The position numbers were made by a program, and so were the translations under genes. From positions 17,976,948-18,040,947 of the forward strand of contig OU612071.1 in NCBI GenBank assembly GCA_914767715.1: 64,000 nucleotides of DNA, given 5' to 3'. Source of the DNA: Membranipora membranacea (Eukaryota; Bryozoa; Gymnolaemata; Cheilostomatida; Membraniporidae). The notes beneath the pieces were generated by a model that saw only the letters and a list, made by a program, of their open reading frames with translations, had not been told where the DNA came from and did not search any database. Each line of letters begins with the position of its first letter. Within the stretch, counting starts at the first letter, position 1. Below, in pieces: positions 10,364 to 22,340 of the stretch.

Positions 10364-12478
10364 ATGGATAATGACATAGCCTTCATGGATACAGTAAGGG
10401 AGTATCCCTGCCTGTATGACACTAGTCGGAAGAGTTATAAGAATAAAAAGACAACTAAAGCTAATGCTCTAGCAGAAATTGGAGCGAAATTTGATTCAAC
10501 AAAAGAGGAGGTGGAAAACAGGTTTGTCTCACTAGCTCTTATTGACTACTGCTCACTTGTCAGCTAGGATTGATTGATCCTCCTAATGCATGATCTGCTA
10601 ACTTTGGCACAAAGTCTGACACACAGTGACTCATGGCTGAAACTCATGAACTATCTCCCCTTGTTATTGCAAAGTGCTGTAGCACATTTATATTATTATA
10701 CTCGGAGATTTATTAGACAAGAAGATTGATGGGTGGCTGCACAACTAGATAGGAGCTGTCTGTGGCCTGGACAGTCCCAAAATGATGATTGTTTTTGATT
10801 GTTTCATGCTTCAAAGCTTTTTTTGTAAGAGGAAATATGGTACTAAACTGGCCTAAACTACACCAAATAAGCTGATGCAAAGGCATGTTCCTACTGATTT
10901 GCAATGGTTAGATTGCCGTTCTAATGGTTGTGTCTATTTGCAACAGAATAAAAATGAAGTATACAATATGCGTGTGTGCCCAATGAACCTGAGTCTTCAT
11001 TTGGTGTTTGGCTCCACAACTTTTCCTTGGCGTTCTTGTATAGGTCTGGGCTGCTTTTTTTGTTTGGCAACTTCACGTAAATGACACTACATGGAAACTG
11101 TCCATAAAATTCTTTACTGCCTTACTGATTGTCCAGGTCTCAACGCTTTTATATATCAATATACTTGCAATATAGACATTGGAAGCTCTTAGCTTGATCT
11201 CTACGCTGATTTTCTTATCTTTAGGTATAATATGTTTGAGCTTATTAATAGCTTCATTTGCAAGCCTCTTTATATGACTTACATTCGCCTAACTAACCAG
11301 TTATACTGGGAGACCTATCAATTACCTGTGTTTTATGTTTCTTTGTTTTAGACTAAAGACGTTTCGCACCAGAGTGGGGCGCTACCTGCGGGAAGCTAGG
11401 CCATCAGGGAGTGGAGCGGACAGTTTCACTCCTAACGCTGAGTATAAATTTGCTTGGTTATTCAGCTTCATTAAAACAAGGACGACAAAAACTAATCTGG
11501 TCAGTCAGGAATCTAGCGAAGATGAATCTGAAGATGTGACCCCCAGTATATCAGCCAGTACACCAGCCACTACACCAGCCACTACTTCTGCTACAGGTAT
11601 ATTTTGTAGTTGCAGTTCAACATCTATTTTATTAGTGGTTGTGTCATCCTGTGGGATTGATATCATGCTACTTAATCTTGATTTTATTTGCCCTTTATTA
11701 CGACACTCCATATATTACTAACATTTAATCAATAACAATGTGTGAATGGGTTGTGATATTGCTTTACACTGTGCCAGATTAAGCCATGAACTATAACGCA
11801 GGTTATATTAATACTCAATTTGGTATGCAAAACAGTAAAAATGATGACGAATTTCATAATGTTTATGGTATATCCACTAAAATAATGATTCACCGATATT
11901 TGCCCGGCCTACGAATCCCACGCTATTGCCTATCCCTCAATCCAGCATTATTAAACTAGATGTTCTATTGGAATATTGTACTTGTAGCTAGGGCGGAAAA
12001 TATCACAGACTCTCGTCCATGGGAAGAAAAAGGAAGAAAACTCCAAGTCACGCAAGCTAGATCTAGATGATGTTGATAAGATGCTGATAAAGAAACTTAA
12101 TGACGAAAATGATGATGATGCAGTGATGCTGTTCCTCTGTAGCATGGCTCCTAAGATAAGGGAGGTACCACTAGAACAACAAATGTTGCTCCAGATGGAA
12201 ATCATGCAGCTGATAAACAACTATGTCGTAAACAAAGCCAAACCTCAGCTACCATCACAACCACCAAATATACCAATTTCCAGTGGCATCCCCCAAACCC
12301 TTTAGCCCCGCAGCAATATCCGGCTAATAATTCAATCCAGCAGCATAATATGATGGCACCAGTACCACCTCAGCAGTATTCCATGAACCCTCAAGTCCGA
12401 AATCAGCTTTCCAAAAACAATTTTGCTCCACAACAAATGTCCGCAAACAATCCCACTATGCTTAACTTGTAAATTACT
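10364..12478 (+). pseudogene. Harbinger accessory MADF-BESS DNA-binding protein
   Basis: This protein accompanies PIF/Harbinger transposases, carries them to the nucleus and binds the element ends. Exon 1 (10364 to about 10521) encodes the first half of a MADF/SANT-like domain: FMDTVREYPCLYD, then KKTTKANALAEIG. It ends at a GTTTGT donor. Exon 2 (about 11350-11601) completes it: KTFRTRVGRYLREAR, then FAWLFSFI, then an acidic Ser/Thr/Pro linker. Exon 3 (from about 11990) has a BESS-like motif, DDDAVMLFLCSMAPKIREV, followed by a Gln/Pro/Asn-rich tail. The reading frame stops at 12303-12305. Open sequence resumes one frame over and runs to TAA at 12474 (MNPQVRNQLS, then FAPQQMS), which suggests loss of one C in a C run near 12291. 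Hence it is broken or truncated. Exon borders are approximate. Confidence 0.75.
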
Positions 12479-12919
12479 CCTGGTATTATTCATCCATCTG
12501 GGCTGATCTCAGTAACTTCTGCATGAAGTTTATTTTATTTATGTTTTCATATGTTTACCTTGTTTTGCAGTTTATTTGCATCAATAATCTTTTTTGTTAT
12601 TTGTTTCTTGCACAAGCTGTGCAGATAAATCCAAATTTAGCAGCATAATATGATGGTGCCATTACCAGAACAGCATCACTGGTTCTTCGTTGATCTCAGT
12701 AGCTTCTGCATAATGTATGTGCTCACTTTGTTTTATATGCGACTCTTTTTCTAGTTTTTTAGTTTTACAGTTTATTTCCATAAATAATGGTTTTTGTTAT
12801 TCGTTTCTTGCACAGTTTGTGTAAATAAAATTATATTGTACAAAAATATAAAAAAAAAAAATAATCAGTTTACAAAACTTTTATCTACACAGCAACACGG
12901 CCACTGTCACGGATATATT

Positions 12920-15125
12920 CTACTTGCCATGGCTGTTCACATATAGGCAAAACCGGTCTCTCACTATTTTTGGATTGAGGCCGCTGAAGTTTGACCCCTG
13001 ATTTGTCAAGCTTCCAAAGGCTTGATTAGATATACAGGCTCTCCATCCGCCATGAATCAGTTGACCACTTGAATCATAGGAGTCAGCAAATCCTGTGGGT
13101 AAATACTTGGCATTGTCTGTGCTCAATAGATAGTTGTGCAAACAGCAACAGGCTTGCACTACATTATCGATGAGATCGAGATTGGCACATATAGGTCTTC
13201 TGAATATCTGCCATCTTGCTGACAGAATACCGAAAGCGTTCTCAATGCATCTACGAGCAGGAGATAAACGGTAGTTATATATACGTTGAGACTCTGAAAG
13301 ATTGCTACCTGGATACGGCTTCATAAGCCAGTTCTTAAGGGGAAATGTTTCATCCCCAATTAATACATATGGTAAGTCGAAGCCATTTACAGGTGATTGC
13401 GGAGGTATTTTTGCATCTCCAGATTCGAGAAGTTGATAGAGATTTGTTCCGTTAAATACAGCTGCATCGTTGTCTCTACCATACGAGCCAACATCTACGG
13501 AGATAAATCTGTACTTAGCATCGCATGTTGCCATAAGGTTAGTCGAGTAAAAACCTTTATAATTTCTGAAGTCTGAACCACCTAGTTTTGGGCACTGGAT
13601 GTTGATATGCTTTCCATCCAATGCTCCTATAACATGTGGAAAGTTCCATTCTTGAAAGTCCTTATCAGCAATAGCCTTCCATTCCGCTTCAGTCCTGGGA
13701 TGAGTGAGGTAAGTTTCATTCAACGCATTCTAGATGGCAGTGCAGCCCTCACGCACAATCCTCGATACACTTGTTCGCCCAACCTGAAACAACAAAGAGC
13801 CCACTATCTTACGGGTATATAAAAATCTGATCCGCTACAAGATAAATGATTGTGTAAAAAATTTAAATTGCTATAATATCAAAAATATGAGCAAAAGTTT
13901 GATCATATTTTTATAGTGCCCTATATTAACATATTAAAAGCCACTGAAAGCAAAGAAAGCGTAGCCCTAATCACAAGCCTTATTTGTGTTGACTAGGGCG
14001 CTTTTCACTAACCCCAAACACATGTTAGGAACTAAGTAAAGTCGGACAGGGAAGAGCTCACTCATATTTTAATCATGCCTGACATTAACATATCAAAAGC
14101 CACTGAAAGCAATAGGACAGGAAAGAAATACTTGTATGAGCAAATAGTTTTCATTCATAGTATATTAACAGCTCGGCCTGTCTGCACGTAGCTGGTAAAA
14201 ATAACATATCGCTGCCTTCTGACCCGTCATGATAATTTAACAGCAAAGGGACATTTGTTTTAAATACCGTGTACTCATATTTCTACTGTAACCCTTTGCT
14301 AATATGTGGGATGTAAAGGTCGTACACAGTTTATCATGATACCTCCTGGATGTATTTTTGGAGTACACATCAACACTTACCACAAAGTTGAAACTCTCTG
14401 ATGCCTGCGTGTTTCCTGTCGCCAGGTAGCGAAGGGTTATAGCAAGGCGTTGCTTTGGGCAGATTACTTCTCTGTTCCAGCAACGCTTGGTCAGATATGG
14501 CCGTGTCAACTCTGCCAGGTGCTTGAATCTCTCTGGTGACATTCGAAGAAATCTACAACAATACCGGGTTTGTTCACAACTAAGAATGGGAAAGGCCTGC
14601 AGAAGGCTTTGAAAAAAGTGACTAGGTACATGGTTTAAGGGACAATTGCTAGTGTTAGATAGCACTAATCTCTCTAGGCCTATAATGTTGCTTCACCAAG
14701 ATGTCAACCATACTAGTGGACGAGCCCTGCACTCTTGACCTATTATTAGTATTCTAACTTACTTATCAGCAAATATTTGTAGCATACGCCACACAAACAT
14801 ATACACTGCAGTAGAAGAAGCTAAGCATTTTCCACTCTTACTCATGGAGGCAAAGTCCAAGGCCACATAAACAGTGTTGTTATTCAATACCATTGTAGAA
14901 TAGTGTAATGAATGTGTCAAAATATAATCCCTACCTGAAATACCACTCACGGTCATTGTTTCTCATGTTTTCCATGATTGTATGGAATTGGCCATGTTGA
15001 TTTCTATTAAGCAGTGTTGGCCTCACCCACCACCTCCTACACTGATTCTCAGCCTCCATCCTTCTTCTCTTGACCCTCCTCTTCAGAAGTGTAATGAGTA
15101 GTAGTCTCTTGTTGATAGCTGCCAT
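12920..15125 (-). pseudogene. PIF/Harbinger DDE transposase, nonsense-mutated
   Basis: This would cut and paste the element. Three exons agree in phase: 14935-15125 (starts MAAINKRL, contains RRWWVRP, ends phase 2), 14381-14552 (RFLRMSPERFKHL, phase 0) and 12920-13783. The catalytic DDE_Tnp_4 domain is visible in exon 3: first Asp in IGALDGKHI, second in VDVGSYGRDNDA, and Glu in RRCIENAFGIL after IGDETFPLKNWLM. C-terminal CCCLHNYL is typical. A TAG codon at about 13731-13733 interrupts VREGCTAI-stop-NALNETY, where the family has Trp (one-base change from TGG). The transposase is therefore probably non-functional unless that base is an assembly error. It lies opposite the MADF-BESS gene, as in other Harbingers. 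Confidence 0.85.
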
Positions 15126-15449
15126 TATGATTATAGTACTTGTATTCTAAACAAATGTATGAATGAACTGTGTGACTGCTATCAACAAAAGGAAGTTTTA
15201 TTCACTATTTGTTCCTCACACACCAGAGAGAGAGATAGAAAACTTACTGAGAAAACCTTGTTTGCTTAAGGTTTTCCTGATTTGGTAAAAAATGTTCCTG
15301 CGACAGTTGTGCGTTTTGATGGGTACCTAAATTGTGTGAAATATGTTGTGCTGCATTTTGTGGTACCCACAAATTCTTTAATGATTGCCTGTGCAAAATC
15401 TTAGAAATTCCTGAGATTAAAAAAGCACATTGGTGGGTACAAGGCCTTA

Positions 15450-16204
15450 ATTGTTATGCCATCATACAATCGTCAACCCAGCATATCACCAGCCAATCAA
15501 ATCATATCACCGGCACAATATGACAGATTTATTAACGCTCACTCATCAACAAGCCTTACAAACACAACCACCTCTAAGTATTACTCAAATGAAATTGAAT
15601 TGTATAAAGTATTAGTATTCATAGCTACCATAACTCAACACAAAATTGACCAATCTTGTTAACACAGGTTAATAAAGAAATTGGAATATGGATTCGTTAC
15701 ACAGTAGATGTAACTATTGGGAAAGTAATAGTATATCTTACAGAACCTCATTTTTCCCAATTGTTACACATACTGTCATAATTAAGATTACAGTGAGATT
15801 TTTCTTATGTACAACAAAACTCTTTTACGAATTCTGACAAACACAGAATTGTTCAAGTGACCTACGCTGATTTTGAGCTATCATTAGGGACAACGTTAAT
15901 ATAAATATATATATATATTTATATATTTTTTGTATGTATATGTGTATGGAATTGTACTGTAATATTATCTTGCCTATACTTTCATCCCAAATACCGCTAG
16001 TATGGTTTTCACGATATGAAGCTAGGAGAGACAGAGGTTCTTGTCAATCACTCACCGCATCATGGGAGAACATAAGAAGGAATTATCAATTCTAAACACC
16101 GCTTACTTTGTGTTCTTCTCAAAATATATTAAGTGCTCTAACATTCTTTACACCATATCAACTTCTAGATATCAATTGAGCAATTCCATAATGTGTACTT
16201 TACA
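15450..16204. other. Intergenic DNA, no gene seen
   Basis: AT-rich sequence with a short (AT)n run near 15901-15925. No coding or RNA feature was recognised. Confidence 0.35.
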
Positions 16205-16520
16205 ATATTGCTAACTGTCCTCGGGACACTCAACAATAGCTATGATTGTGTAATATTTTTACTGTAAACTGTCCCTTTTATTGTAAAATGTCCCCCTATT
16301 ATAAAGTGCCCCCTATTGCTGACTGTCCTGCCTCAGGGGCCTATTTTGAGTCACTCAGAAATGTTTGAATCCCTTATCTGGTACATACTATGATGTACTA
16401 GCTGTCATTATGATGACCTCAGGTGTACCAGGTGATGGTGGTGGTATCCCATCCACAATATGATTGAGTGGTAAAAGCCTACCTTTCATATAGTAATTGA
16501 TGGATCTAGATACTGGTTTC
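16205..16520 (-). repeat. Interspersed repeat family R1, copy 1
   Basis: On the minus strand it matches the copies at about 39.45-40.11 kb and 61.87-62.40 kb. Shared blocks include ACTCAATCATNATGT, GATACCACC, CACCTGGTACA and GTCATCATAATGACAGC. It ends in a short array of a roughly 19-bp unit, GGGGACANTTTACAATA. It is non-coding. Identity is moderate, so the insertion is old. Confidence 0.65.
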
Positions 16521-16735
16521 TTTTCTCAGTCTCATCTATGATTGATCTGTTAAAAATTTCAAAAACAAATTTATAATAAAAATAAATACAACCAAAATCA
16601 TAAATATATCTTGTCACCACAATTCTTAACGATAAAAAACAAATTTCCAAAAGTATCTCCGTTTCGTGTTTCATCTTTTACTTAATTGAGTATTTAGTTT
16701 GGATGCAGTCACTAAACCACATCAAATAAATATCC

Positions 16736-19700
16736 TCAGGCTCTTTCGAGATACATTCTGACTGATTTAAGTGAGAAGCTCCTATTTCTCCAGCTCTCCC
16801 AGTACAAACCTATTAACTGGCTATCTGGTACAATCTCAGTCGGGTACGATCTCCCATTGAGATGTGAGGTATAGTCACATGTGCTGACCCACCAAAGTCA
16901 TAGTGATTCAGAAAGAAATCATTCGTGTTGCATTAAAAGTTGTACAATCAAATTGAACAGATTCTTGTAAAACTTTAATCATAAACCTCAGGTCCAATTT
17001 GTTTCAAATTGAATGGCCTTGCACGGAAGAACATTGCATTATTCAAGTCTTAGTTAAATTCAAGTGAGTCAAAACAAACTGATACAACTTATGATTTATA
17101 CAGCTACCAAAAATCCGCTAGTATTACGTGTGCATGGGTAAAAAGGTCAAATTTAAAAAGAATGCAAATTTAAAAAGAATGCCAATATGGACATAATTTA
17201 TATTGATTTTTACCGACAAAGTTGTCCTCCCCGGAGCAGCTCCTGTGAATGGCTGTTTTACCGAACACGTTGCCAATGAGTGGTGATAGGCTGTCTCCTG
17301 CATCACCACTGTACCCGTTTGCCTGGAAAAATATTTGATAAATATTTCTATTGACTACATGGTACCTTATTGAAGTCTATGTATCTTAGTTACCGGCTCA
17401 AATTCTTGCATCACATTACAAAATTAAATAGCCACTGTGTAACACTGAAAATCAAAATTGGAACCTACTCCTAGAAAAAGTTAGCAAGAGGACTGCCCAT
17501 TGTTAGTAATGAAAAACGTACATAGATCAATATCAGACAATTTTGAATAAACCAGTCAAACGATTGTCAAATAGATATTAAGGCTACAAAGACAAAGTAA
17601 TTATAAATTAGCTCATAGACACTTATTTAAATCACATACCTTATTTAACTCATATGTTGTTGATGGACTCTTCACAGAAAACTCTGAATAGTTTGCGAAG
17701 AGAGTATCACCCTCATCAGTTTCCATTTGTATGCTGAGTTGTAGCTCTGTACCCCCCACCGCTATTTGAAAATACCACAGCATCAACAAGCCTAAAATGA
17801 AATAGGCCATGCAAATTTTTTGATTCCCCTCCTGATGAAATGTAATTGAACAACATAAACGTGAACAATCCGTAATCATAGTCAACAAACCGTAACATTC
17901 AGCTGAAAAATTTCCTGAAATAAATAAATAGCCACGCAAACGTGACCGGACTGGACCTATTTACTGGACCTATTTACACAATATGTTCATTCAGTCACCA
18001 CTGTATATTATACATTATTTTAGCCTGATTTGTGATACCTGAGGACTCATGCTAAACAGTTTCCATCTCTTTTCCAACATTATTATGTTGGATTCAAAAT
18101 TGATGCCCACTAAGATTGACAGTGCTGTGATTATTATGATTTAATCAATGAATACCATTGGGGGAACGTTAAAGGTTGATTGTTCCAGCCTCAAGCACCC
18201 TCGGGTGTATACCTCTTCTTATGCTTAACCATTAATACTCTCATACATACCTGCCCAATATTCTCCACCCAAGTCACCAAATCCATTACGATAACTTGAA
18301 AAATCTCTGTTAAAATCGACAGACCCATCATATTGCTCAGAATAGACGGTCCATCCTCGGCTTGTGTCAAAGAAGCATTTTGCTATGTAGAATACATTAG
18401 ACAATGGATTGAGAGGGTACTTCCCGCTTGTGCGTTCTCCCTGTTCAAAGGCATCATGACAATCTAGAAATAAAACAGATCTCAGCAAACAAAGAAGCAC
18501 ATTGAATTGTTTATCTTTAAGGACACAATTATGTGTACCTAATTAGAGAGTCGTTCATAATATGCACATTAATTTAATTTGAACTTGGGTAAACGTAATG
18601 CCGCTGATAACGCGGCTTTAATCCATCACATGTAACGCTGGTACAGCACTAGATTTGTGAAACTTAATAGGTACCATCGATGAAAAAATCAGGCAATTTC
18701 TCAAGCTACACACAATTTCTACCTAAAAGTGCTTTGCATTTTTTCATGGTCATAATGTTGCATATCTACTGCAGACCTAGCTGCAGTACTATATATTGCT
18801 TCAGTCCTTCTGTTGTTGTTACAAAATATAAGATGTCAGATCATTATAAGACAAAGTTCATCCCTTCTTCTCACCTTTATAGAATACTTTAGGTGCACAA
18901 ATCGGATCAATCGTCACTCTGAAGCAATGCTGGAATATGAATATTATATTATATCATTTGATTTTTAATTGACTTAGTACAAGATATTTGATGAAAATTT
19001 AATCTACTATTATGATTTTTATTGGCCTATGACTGACATAAACCATTTATTCATCATTTAAAAAAAGGAGGTTTTACAACTTTGTGAAATTAATCACAAA
19101 AGGAAATCAAGTAAACAATACAATGTATCATATGGATCGCTTAGGGTGCTGGAAAAATAAAATAACACATAAGTTTAGCATTCATTCACCTACCTCATCC
19201 CTCAAGTAAGCTGACATACTGGCAGCCCAGCGACACCTACTTAGAGCGAGTAACAAACAACAATGTGTAGTGTTCTCTTCATATCGAGGCTGTACTTCTG
19301 CCGTGTGGCAGGTGTGGGTTGACTCATAATAAGCCGCATATCGGCACATGCGATTGCCTTTTATTCCCTTACAGATCTGCGTGCATATGCTGAAGTTCGG
19401 TACATCTTTAAATCAAATTTATGAAAACAAATTGATATATATAACAAAATGCCAATGGTTTTTAATTGTGACGAAGGAATGCGGCATCAAAATACATATA
19501 AAGTTTTTGTCATTTAGTTACAGAACAAAGATTAACACAGCAGGAAATGCGGAAAATCTGATAGCTGAAGTGCATTGATAAAAGTTGTCTAAGTGGAAAT
19601 GATCTTGTTGTAGAGAGTATCCGCGGTGGAATTTTATGACTCAATTTGACTCGTTGATGATGAGAATTAGTAGGTTTGTCTTTACAAAAAGTTATTGAAA

Positions 19701-20089
19701 TCGCTGAAAGAATGTCTTCCAAGAGGAAACATGGAGTCATTGAATGTAAAACTTGGAATAGATCACACAATTGAAATGATCAGCCAAAAGAGGTAATGAA
19801 ATTGAACCAAGAGTTATGAATGTAAATCCCTGGTGGGAACAAGATGATATGATTTACATTTATGATTTACATTAGCTCTCGACCACACTATCACAAATAA
19901 ATCAAGTTTAAATACCAAGTCCTATAAAGTTATATTCACTTACCTGACCAGAGTTGAGTGTTTGCGCGGGTCTTCCAAGATATCCGCTCTTACTACATCT
20001 AGTATATCTTCAGCTGGTATGTAGGGTTCCCCTCCATATGATCTCTCCAGAAGGTTTATCAGCCACAGTAATATATAGTGACCATACAT
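16736..20089 (-). CDS. Secreted fibrinogen-related domain (FReD) protein
   Basis: Exons rebuilt on the minus strand: 19944-20089 (starts MYGHYILLWLINLLERS, a likely signal peptide; phase 2), 18875-18918 (VTIDPICAPKVFYK; phase 1), 18251-18463 (phase 1), 17640-17791 (phase 0), 17322 down to about 17214, and the terminal 16736-16894. All joins through 17322 match in phase. The fibrinogen C-terminal domain is clear: DCHDAFEQGERTSGKYPLNP, RGWTVYSEQYDGSVDFNRD, NGFGDLGGEYW, TELQLSIQMETDEGDTLFA, GYSGDAGDSLS, and the end WWVSTCDYTSHLNG followed by WRNRSFSLKSVRM. FReD lectins (ficolin/tachylectin type) bind acetylated sugars and often serve innate immunity. The usual Ca-binding DRDND stretch and NCA are not recognisable after GDSLS. 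No AG acceptor lies in the roughly 60 bases before WW, and a TGA lies two codons before it. The 3' part may therefore be misassembled or decayed, or an exon may be missed. Confidence 0.8.
19194..19405 (-). CDS. Possible PAN/apple-like exon
   Basis: Open stretch of 70 codons between an acceptor (TTTAAAG at 19406-19412) and a donor (GTAGGT before 19194). The protein has a cysteine pattern reminiscent of PAN/apple domains: FSICTQICKG, RMCRYAAYYE, HTCHTAEV, then THCCLLLALSRCRW. It lies inside the intron between the first two FReD exons. Its phases (1 in, 0 out) do not fit insertion there, since both neighbours use phase 2. It could belong to an alternative transcript, another gene, or be a relic. 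Confidence 0.4.
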
Positions 20090-21680
20090 GATGTTGAAAT
20101 GAATCGAATTTCAGGGAAATAACAATTTTAATTCAGAGTTTGAGGTGGCTCTGTCCTGTTTGAATATATCAGGCCTGATATGACAAATAAAGTAAAAAGC
20201 GATGTTATGTTATGTCGGCAGGCTGCCAATATTTTTTGAAAGAAATCAAGAATCGTCAATACATTCTACTCAATAGCAGTGTCTGACTGTTACAGTTGAC
20301 ACAGAACCATTGAAATTCTACACATCAATCCGATGACAGATTATTAGTTTCCGACCAGGCAAATTGTTTTTTCATTGATTTATTTTGTCAGACGAAGGCT
20401 GATGACCATATCCGAACTTATATTGTATATGTGATAATTAATACTTTCCCACAAGAAACTTTAATTTGCAAAACTTTGTATACCTTAATCCCAACATTTG
20501 CCCTACATCTTCAATACAAGTTTTATATCACTAAGGCTATGCACAGCAATGAATATGTAGAATATATTTAATAACAGAGAAGTTATTTCCCAAGCTTGGC
20601 TTACAATGGATAGTCATTTGTAATTAACAGATATATAAAGGGCAACAACTTATCAGTGTTTATGACTATTATGATTGTTAAGTCTGAACTGCTTACTAAA
20701 GTGGTCAATGGGATCATTTCGCATTTAGACTGGTTTGCAACGGAAACTACGTCACAAGGAGAAGGAATTGAATCTGAAATCAAACTGGTGCACAAACACA
20801 ATATAGTAAAATACTTGTAGATCTCTCCCCGCTATAAAAATTAAAGAGCTATATTCGAATCACAGCGTATCCTGGATTTTCAACCGAATAACTATCTGCT
20901 TCAAATACCGAATTGACAAGCAACATTCATGATCAATGTTGTGTGTATTGAAGGGCATTTTGTATTCCTTCCTTCAATGCCGCACGCTGTCTTTGACATG
21001 CTGAAAGTTTTTGTCACCCTTCCATATCAAGGTCTTTCAGATTCAACCAATCAATAGCTATATTCACACACAAAACAGATACATGTAGGCAGCAACTGAA
21101 CCTCAAAGTATGACCTGAAATTAGTTTTCTCGAAAGTATTATACCCTACTTCAAAGAAATACCAAAGATTCAGAATCAGAACTCTGGAAGACACCTGAAA
21201 TCTGGAGTCTGAATCAGAATTTGTAAAACAGTTGCCTTATAAATGAGAAAGGTCTCACTGAAATCTTGAGTATGACAGTATGAGTGACAATTAGGAAATT
21301 GTCAGTTACCATAGTTAGTATGTAACATTCACAACTTATTACTTTCTTAATAGTTATGTCAATTGTTTTTGGCGTCCATATGCCAGTCTGTTTTAACCTG
21401 TATTCACAAGATTTTGCAATTGGGTGATGTGTAATGTAAGTTGTGAATAGTTATAATTTATACAATTCAATTCATTTTAATAATACTAGGAGGCGACTGT
21501 GTTTGTAAAAGAAGCTCGATGATAGGTTAACATTAATCAATATGTCAGACTGCGCTGGTGGTATGTGTGGGTGATATGGTGGGTTGGCGATGGCGCAACA
21601 AGTTAATCACCATTAAGTTTATGCCATACCATGCCATGGTACTCATATTATAATAAGTAATGTCATGCAATGTACTTGAG
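20090..21680. other. Upstream flank of FReD gene, no gene seen
   Basis: The promoter of the FReD gene should lie at the left end, but no convincing TATA box was identified. The rest is AT-rich and featureless; the minus frame 20601-20801 has no domain. Confidence 0.35.
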
Positions 21681-21733
21681 GGGGATATAGCTCAGAGGCA
21701 GAGCAATCGGTTGCAGTCCGATAGGCCCTGGGT
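21681..21733 (+). repeat. Truncated tRNA-Cys-like copy
   Basis: Starts GGGGATATAGCTCAG and keeps the anticodon stem-loop with GCA (ATCGG TTGCAGT CCGAT) and the 5' side of the T stem (CTGGG). It then diverges, so the T arm and 3' acceptor strand are missing. It is nearly identical to the tRNA-Cys-like sequence at 9807-9878, in opposite orientation. It cannot make a functional tRNA. Confidence 0.75.
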
Positions 21734-21829
21734 CTAGGCTGTCATTGGACTAAATTGACTTCACAGTATAGTAAAGTCTTCCTTAACATTATTGTGTCGT
21801 GTATCTCGAGTGGAAATAAACAATTTGAT

Positions 21830-21897
21830 AGATGAAGTGCACAAGCTGAAGAGTCAGATCAACAAGCTGGAAGAACAGGCTTCGGCAACAGCAATAA
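21830..21897 (+). pseudogene. Decayed copy of membrane-protein coiled-coil exon
   Basis: Matches exon 2 of the 5.9-7.8 kb gene: the translation DEVHKLKSQINKLEEQASA differs at one residue from the parent's DEVNKLKSQINKLEEQASA. The parent acceptor CTCAG is TTGAT here and the donor CAAGTAATG is AAAGTTATG, so both splice sites are damaged. No partner for exon 1 or exon 3 was found nearby. The copy lies about 100 bp downstream of the truncated tRNA-Cys copy. Confidence 0.75.
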
Positions 21898-22254
21898 AGT
21901 TATGTCATTAATGTCATGTCATTTATGAGATTTAACAACTTCATTAATCAAGATTACACAGAGACCAAAAATTTAAGGTCAAATGGCTAATACTGTTAAA
22001 CTTTTGCACTCAATTCTAGACTCAGGGTTAATTGTTGTACTGGTTCTCAAATTATAATGATCTTAACAAACCTACAAATATAAAAGTATTACCACTGGTA
22101 TGTTTATTGCAATATTTGCAGTCAACAGAGTTTCTTTTTAAAGTAAGGTTTCTCTTGATTAGGTATTCACAGATCAAATGTGTCAGGGGGCAGAAATAGT
22201 GCAAATTATTATTCAGGACTATTTGTTCAGGCAGGAAGTTGTGACAAATGGTGT

Positions 22255-22340
22255 TATAGATACCCTCAAAGCTTATTGCAGCAGTGGGATTCGAACCCAC
22301 ATCCTTTCGGTGCCTAACTCAGCACCTTAGGCCATATGAA
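22255..22340 (-). repeat. tRNA-Leu-derived SINE-like fragment, copy 2
   Basis: On the minus strand: GGCCTAAGGTGCTGAG, TTAGGCACCGAAAGGAT, then an intact B box and T arm (GTGGGTTCGAATCCCAC). It then carries the same tail (TTTGAGGGTATCTATA) as the copy at 9150-9228. The 5' part of the tRNA, including most of the D arm, is missing or altered. It is better preserved than copy 1. Confidence 0.6.

Larger units (their letters stand above)
9970..15446. mobile_element. PIF/Harbinger DNA transposon, 5.5 kb, inactivated
   Basis: The full element is bounded by imperfect inverted repeats: AGCCTGGTACCCATCAA at the left, and GGCCTTGTACCCACCAA as the reverse complement of the right end. Both ends are flanked by the 3-bp target duplication TTA (9967-9969, 15447-15449), the size and type expected for this superfamily. 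Inside lie its two usual genes in opposite orientation: a MADF-BESS DNA-binding protein on the plus strand and a DDE transposase on the minus strand. Copies of the terminal motif GGTGGGTAC/GTACCCACC recur just inside both ends (near 10050, 10198, 15319 and 15363) and probably are transposase-binding sites. The transposase has a nonsense codon and the accessory ORF a frameshift, so the copy is dead as it stands but could still be mobilised in trans. Confidence 0.9.

Noticed and set aside
14237-14665. 142-codon minus frame starting MLSNTSNC
   Set aside because: Only its middle (14381-14552) is transposase exon 2; the start and the end are intron on both sides of clear splice sites.
17716-17898. 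Frame reading LVDAVVFSNSGGGYRA near the FReD exon, suggesting a frameshift
   Set aside because: Exon phase from the previous exon selects the other frame (GTELQLSIQM) through the whole exon, so no frameshift is needed.
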